Assembly (NCBI GenBank): GCA_003864495.1
Contig: ML133411.1
Span: forward strand, 891,237-955,236
From: Nemopilema nomurai
Taxonomy: Eukaryota > Cnidaria > Scyphozoa > Rhizostomeae > Rhizostomatidae
Direction: 5' to 3'
Length of the DNA stretch: 64,000 nucleotides
Of the stretch, positions 59,831 to 64,000 are shown in pieces. Position numbers and translations under genes: made by a program. How positions within the stretch are numbered: the stretch's first letter is position 1; every line of letters begins with the position of its first letter. The notes below the pieces were generated by a model. That model had not been told where the DNA came from. It worked only from the letters and a program-made list of their open reading frames with translations, and made no database searches.

Positions 59831-61229
59831 TCAATTCAGCATTCAGAAAACATCCTCGAAAGCAGGCAAGCTCGTGGGTAGCAAATTCTTTGAAGCGAAT
59901 GGAGCCGACCCCAGCGTGGGGTGCATTTGAAAAATCGACAAAAAACACGGAAATTTAGTTTAGCATCATTAGGAATATCATCAGATCGAAAGAAGAAACG
60001 AAAAGTACTTACTTAAGGCAGTAAGGCAGCTTTCCACGGCGAAATTCCCAAAAAACGCAGCAGACCAGTTCCCCACCACGGCCGGTAATAATGAGCACGT
60101 CCAATCTGCACGGGTAGCAAGCACGAAATGACCCCTGCCCTGTCCCGAGCACGCTGTTGTTCTCTACTACGCCTTGTTGCTCTGCTGCGTCAATCACTTC
60201 GGCAACTTGCATTTCGATTGGCGGAAGAGGACTCTCTTTTGTCCCCAAACAATGGAGGGCTGCAGAGCGAGGCACGTGACTGGGGCAAGTTCGGCCGATC
60301 GAGGGCAAGAAAATTTTCTCCCCGCGGCCTGGAAATCGCGAATCGAAGCAAAAACACGGCGAATTTCGAGAAAACGCTTGCGAATTTTGGAAAAAAAACC
60401 ACACATCTAAAAAGAGGCACTCTTGGCGAACCGTACCGCTAGGAAAGGGGGAACGTGGCACGAACCGTTCGGGAGCCAGAGCTCGGAGAAGGCGGACGAC
60501 CGGCGAGCGGCGCTCAGAAACATGGCAATGTCCACTAAAAATAAGGAAAATTTTGGAAAAAAAACCAGCCACGATCGAAGACGAATGCCTGCCGAACCCG
60601 AGGGTAAAAAAACGGGGCTAGCTGGTCGAACGGTGGGGGCAGGAGGGTGTCGAGAAGGCGGTCGAAACGACCCTCCTTCGGAAAAGATGGCGATTTGCTC
60701 AAAAACGGCGCAGAATTTTCGGACAAAAAGTACACGGCCTGGAGAAGGAACCATCGGGGAAGACTTGGGAAAAAGAATTTTTCAAATCGGTCCATCCGTC
60801 TAGGAGCTTACCGTCTTGAATTGAGTGGCACTCCGAGATCAAAGGTGCCGACGCGGACATGAAAGAGGTGCCGCCTCATGAATATAGGCATCTTAGTATA
60901 TGTAGATTGCGAGAAAATAGACGTGTTGAAGCCGGACATTTCGTGGAAGGAGCAGAAGCAATATGCCCAATATCTTAAAAGAACAGATGGTTTGATTCAC
61001 TGTCATGGATGTGGGCACATATATGATGGAAACGCTCAATGTAGTTGTTTTTATACAACACCGAATCTGAAGAAGACGAGGAGATGGATTCATGGGGCAA
61101 TATTGACTTTTCGTGTCTAACAGAAGATGTAGATTTCTTTAACAATGACTCGAACGTTACTAATCCATTGGACAATATAGATTTTAATAGTCTAATTAAT
61201 CATCTGTAATTGTTTTTACATGAGAATTG

Positions 61230-61444
61230 TTCACATGAGCATTGACTATTTTTCCCAGTCGAGTTCTAATCGAATATTAATGATCCAATCTCAATTCTGA
61301 TTGGTTGATAATAATATTATCTCGATTCTGATTGGTTAATAATTCGAATTGCTGACGTGATATTCGATGCATCTTGCGAATGAGCTCAGTCTGAACGAGT
61401 GGCTGTAGAGAGCAGACGTGTTTTTTGGAGCTCCAACAGTTGTA
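61230..61444 (+). promoter_or_regulatory. Promoter of Cys-pair protein B
   Basis: Contains three CCAAT-type boxes (CCAAT near 61283; ATTGG near 61300 and 61331) and TTCGAATTGCTGACGTGATATTCGA with a CRE-like TGACGTGA. The block 61321-61367 differs from 56600-56646 by about one base. No TATA box is obvious; CTCAGTCTGA near 61384 could be an initiator. Confidence 0.6.
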
Positions 61445-62005
61445 ATGTATAGATTCTCGAAAACTCTCCCAATTGACTTGGAGTTTCTAGATTATAACAA
61501 TCTGACTCCAGACGATGGAGTTGATAATGAACTTGAGCATGATCTCATATGGTATGATGATGCTTACTACGTGAATGAAGCACATGCACAGACAGAAGAA
61601 TTTTCAAACAGAAAGTGCAGCAAATGTATGAATATGTATGAACAAGATCCTTCAACTAAATCGAATAAACTTTGGTTAACAATACTTGAGAAGTTGAAGG
61701 ACGAGATTCCACCATTTCTAAGTACTTCACAACTAGGAACAGTCTTTAGAGTTAGTTCAGAGGAAGATTGGGACCTCGATCAGACAAATTTTGAAGTGTA
61801 TATAACAATAACGGGGATGATGAGGCCAAATACAACCTGTAACGACTCACCCCTACATTTATGGAGTATTGATTCAGAATGGTGGGCTGACTTCAAAATA
61901 CCAGATGGATTAGCATACTGTGACGATTGTGGCAATCTACACTATACTATAGAGTACCGAAGTCGTGACGTCAGGTTGCCATGGAAGCGTTTCAACTGGT
62001 TCTAA
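61445..62005 (+). CDS. Acidic Cys-pair protein B (paralogue of the split gene)
   Basis: 186 codons from ATG 61445 (MYRFSKTLPIDLEFLDYNNL). An acidic N-terminal third with HDLIWYDDAYY is followed by a CSKC pair, a Lys-rich helix (LWLTILEKLKDEIPPF), a beta-rich middle (FEVYITITG) and a second Cys pair (YCDDCGNLHY) near the end. A further Cys lies between them. The pairs could form one zinc ribbon. The frame stays open beyond the TAA at 62003 for 81 more codons to 62251, so the stop may be recent or a readthrough point. Not a family I recognise. The shared promoter block and homology show it arose with the 56719 gene by duplication. Such short acidic zinc proteins are common as regulators in DNA viruses, but that role is inference. 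Confidence 0.6.
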   Translation: MYRFSKTLPIDLEFLDYNNLTPDDGVDNELEHDLIWYDDAYYVNEAHAQTEEFSNRKCSKCMNMYEQDPSTKSNKLWLTILEKLKDEIPPFLSTSQLGTVFRVSSEEDWDLDQTNFEVYITITGMMRPNTTCNDSPLHLWSIDSEWWADFKIPDGLAYCDDCGNLHYTIEYRSRDVRLPWKRFNWF

Positions 62006-62251
62006 ACAAAGTTTTCATCATGGCGTGAAGACTGTGCAACTCTTATGGAGAAAAATCAGCACAACATTCTTACAAAGAAATATTTTGGACAAACAACAAA
62101 ACTCCTATCCCTTCTAACTCACGTACTGCAAAAGGGTGAAGATGATGTTGCAGACAAGCTTGAGATTTATATCTCCAAATATGGAGATGGTGAATGCAAA
62201 CTGGGTCTTGCAATTCACGACTCGTTTTTTGCGCTCTTCGAACACGCTTAG
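62006..62251 (+). other. In-phase open extension after the stop of protein B
   Basis: Codons after TAA 62003-62005 remain open in the same frame, with a plausible protein composition (helical, KGEDDVADKLEIYISKYGDG). It could be the original C-terminus lost by one nonsense change or a separate small protein from Met 62045. Its 3' half overlaps the minus-strand basic protein, so one of the two must be non-coding there. Confidence 0.35.
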
Positions 62252-62700
62252 GATTACCACTACCACCATCTCCTTTTATAGGTTTATCTAGTCTACCATG
62301 TCTACCGGTATATGCCTTGGAGCTTATTACCCTTCTCCTACCTCTCCTACCGCTCTTCTTAACAGGGGCACCTGCCTTGCTCACCCTGGCATCAGCGATA
62401 ATTGGATTTACAATTGCTTTCTTAACAACTGGGTTTGCAATAACCTTTTTAGCAACATCGCTTGCAACTGCACCAACACTAGTTTCTATTTCCTTTACAA
62501 CATTCTTTCCAATTCTATCAATTGAAGTTTGTGCAGCTTTTTAACTACATTTTTAGCATTTTCACCTGCCATTATTTGCTTAATCGCCTTCACGCCCTGC
62601 TTTTTCAATACAGGTGCTACTTTTTTCTTTAACACAGGGACTACTTTTTTCTTTAACATAGGGACTACTTTTTTCTTGATGTTGCCATAGAAAGGAGGAA
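62070..62700 (-). pseudogene. Basic core-like protein, Polinton/adintovirus-type (decayed)
   Basis: Minus-strand reading from about 62700 begins LPPFYGNIKKK, followed by repeated (V/A)VP(M/V)LKKK units and GVKAIKQIMAG. After a one-base frame change near 62540 it continues with Val/Ala/Lys-rich helices to a Lys/Arg-rich tail (KKSGRRGRRR, KRVRRAQK). The layout (short aromatic start, repeated VLKK helices, G-rich basic tail) resembles the small basic core/minor capsid proteins of Polinton and adintovirus elements. I cannot test this by alignment. The real 3' end is probably before 62200; the frame to 62070 is likely chance. Upstream it is cut by BEL/Pao sequence at about 62700. Confidence 0.45.
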
Positions 62701-64000
62701 GGTAGTTGTGATAAGTGCAGCACTGGTAGGAGACCAGAGATTAAACAATGTTGTTGATATAAATAGGTTCAGCAACCTTGGTAAGTTATCGAGGGTGACT
62801 GCTTGGATAAAAAAGTTCATAAGCAACTTGAAAGCAATAAGAGAGGGGCAAGGAATTAACCTGGATAACCTAAGTGTTGAGGATATCCAAGATGCAGATA
62901 CAGAATTGATAAAAGGTGCACAGAAACAGTTGAATGGAGAAGGTAAATTCAAGAAAACCAAGTAGAGCCTACTGATTTGTGAAAATAATGGGGTCCTTGT
63001 TTGTAAAGGTAGACTGGAGAACACAGAATTGGAGTTAGAAGCTAAGTTTCCAATCATACTTCCAAAGGAAAACAAGTTTACTGAACTTGTCATTCAGGAT
63101 TGTCACATCAAAGTGCATCATGGTGGTGTAAGATCAACATTAGCTGAATTAAGATCAAGCGGTGAAAGGGAGACAGTGTATTGAGAAGGTTATATAATCT
63201 TGTTTTCTTTGCAGCAGACATGAAGGAAAACCTTTAAGTCCCTCACCAGAAGCAGCTCTACCAGAATTTCGTGTAACACAAGCCCAGCTATTCAACCGAG
63301 TTGGAGTGGATTTTGCTGGGCCATTTCTTGTAAATGGAATGAAAGCATATTTAGCCTTATTTTCTTGTTGTGTTACGAGAGCATTACACTTGGAGCTAGT
63401 ACCCGATAGGAACACTGCTACATTTGTCAACTGTTTTCGTCCATTCTGTTCATGTAGGGGCACTCCTCATATTGTTGTATCAGATAATGATAAATTATCT
63501 GCCTTCAAGGCCACTTCTAATTGTTTCAAACCTTGTTAAAGGACTCGAAATTTCAAGATTTCCTAATTTCTAAACGCATAGATTGGCAGTTAAACATGGG
63601 AAGAAGCCCATGGTGGGGTGGATTTTTCGAGAGATCTGCAAAACGCTATGCTAGAAAGGTACTAGGGAACGCCAAGATCACCTTTGACGAGCTAAGTACT
63701 GTATTGTCAGAGATAGAATGTACGTTGAACTCTAGACCCTTAATGTATGTGTATGTAATGTATCCTAAGTAAATTTGATGCTGTAGAGCATAGTGATAAT
63801 AATAATGATAAATTGACTATCAGATTTGTTCACCTCACAAGGAAATCGACTAACTTTTGGAACAGGTGGAGCAAGGAAAACATTGCATGCTTGTGTGAGG
63901 TACACAAGATGAAAGACAGAGAACCAACCACAGTAGCTAAGGGAGATCTGGTGCCTATCCACGAAAACAATGTTAAAAGGAGGATGTGGAAGGTAGGTAT
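62701..64000 (+). pseudogene. BEL/Pao retrotransposon pol, 3' part, runs off the window
   Basis: 62708 onward reads VGDQRLNNVVDINRFSNLGK and RVTAWIKKFISNL, the BEL/Pao segment between RNase H and integrase. An in-frame TAG at 62963 is followed by an integrase zinc-binding block (CHIKVHHGGVRSTL), then the catalytic core: Asp in RVGVDFAGPF, Asp in IVVSDN, Glu in PWWGGFFERSAKR. LNSRPLMYV and, at the window end, FWNRWSKENIA and NNVKRRMWKVG belong to the DUF5641-like C-terminus. Frame changes near 63185, 63530 and 63760 show it is dead. No LTR lies within the window; the 5' part was lost at about 62700. Confidence 0.85.

Larger units (their letters stand above)
56982..60906 (-). mobile_element. 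Non-autonomous Helitron, copy 2 (3.93 kb)
   Basis: Read on minus, it starts TCTACATATACTAAGATGCC at 60906 and ends with the hairpin and CTAG at 56982, between A (60907 complement) and T (56981 complement). The interrupted reading frame is continuous in phase across it, which confirms both ends. It matches copy 1 at about 50354-54801 but lacks the MITE and has its own indels. No replication protein is encoded; movement would need a helper such as the one represented by the fragment at 23.9-24.75 kb. Confidence 0.9.
56719..61201 (+). pseudogene. Acidic Cys-pair protein A, split by a Helitron
   Basis: Part one (56719-56981) begins MYKFRRTVSVEREFIEENLN and is paralogous to the protein at 61445: same MY(K/R)F start, an (L/I)WY(E/D) block, a lysine-rich helix and a TxxLSSSFTIDD-like end. 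The frame stops at 56983 only because a Helitron (56982-60906) begins there. Part two resumes in the same phase at 60907 (CEKIDVLKPDISW) and has HCHGCGHIY, aligning with YCDDCGNLHY of the paralogue. After CSC the frame changes near 61050 into an acidic tail ending at 61201 (SLINHL). No known family recognised. Possible virus-like regulatory protein; function not assigned. I give no joined sequence. Confidence 0.65.

Noticed and set aside
62070..62200. Last part of the minus-strand frame as true coding
   Set aside because: The basic protein pattern ends near 62210; the remainder is antisense to the plus-strand extension and has unrelated composition.

Overview
The window is genomic DNA from an invertebrate animal, most likely a cnidarian (anthozoan-like). 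Coding pieces are split by GT-AG introns, the DNA is AT-rich, and the transposons (AcademH, ISL2EU with a YqaJ partner, a Mutator-like domain protein, a KRBA2-like integrase plus Ulp1 gene, BEL/Pao) are a set typical of cnidarian genomes. Species cannot be fixed from the sequence. Almost all of the window is mobile DNA, much of it nested.

Layout. 1-2.9 kb: non-coding. 2.93-12.96 kb: a 5.02 kb direct tandem duplication, copies abutting, each with two exons of a TRAF-like zinc-finger gene (minus strand) and a MITE. 12.96-14.1 kb: exons of an unidentified acidic gene. 14.15-23.62 kb: a complete AcademH DNA transposon with 121-128 bp terminal inverted repeats and a CAA target duplication; a DUF6589 transposase gene (plus) and a RecQ-like helicase gene (minus) are interleaved in each other's introns. 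23.9-25.9 kb: Helitron fragments. 26.3-27.9 kb: hAT transposase pseudogene. 27.9-31.4 kb: ISL2EU-type transposase and its convergent SAP/SWIM/YqaJ nuclease partner. 31.4-32.2 kb: LINE fragment and a 104-bp tandem repeat. 32.4-42 kb (minus): scattered pieces of a Gypsy-integrase/Ulp1-protease gene, interrupted by a Mutator-domain gene (plus) that is itself cut by a MITE. 42.8-44.1 kb: LINE 3' part. 46.07-50.02 kb: a PIF/Harbinger transposon with TTA duplication. 50.35-54.80 and 56.98-60.91 kb: two copies of one non-autonomous Helitron family (minus strand). 62.70 kb to the end: BEL/Pao pol.

Most interesting part. The DNA left after removing the two Helitrons (54.80-56.98 plus 60.91-62.70 kb, perhaps also 45.5-46.07 and 50.03-50.35 kb) holds compact genes unlike the surrounding transposons: a proline-rich RING/PHD-type protein, two paralogous acidic Cys-pair proteins that share an almost identical 47-bp promoter block with inverted CCAAT boxes, and a strongly basic alanine/valine/lysine-rich protein on the opposite strand that resembles the core-type proteins of Polinton/adintovirus-like elements. 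I read this as a possible relic of an integrated double-stranded DNA virus-like element, riddled by later transposon insertions. The second Helitron sits exactly between an A and a T inside one of the paralogues, and the flanking reading frame is continuous in phase across it.

Most transposon genes carry one to several frameshifts or stops, so the window looks mainly like an inactive transposon graveyard. The Harbinger element, the AcademH ends and the Ulp1 exons are the best preserved.
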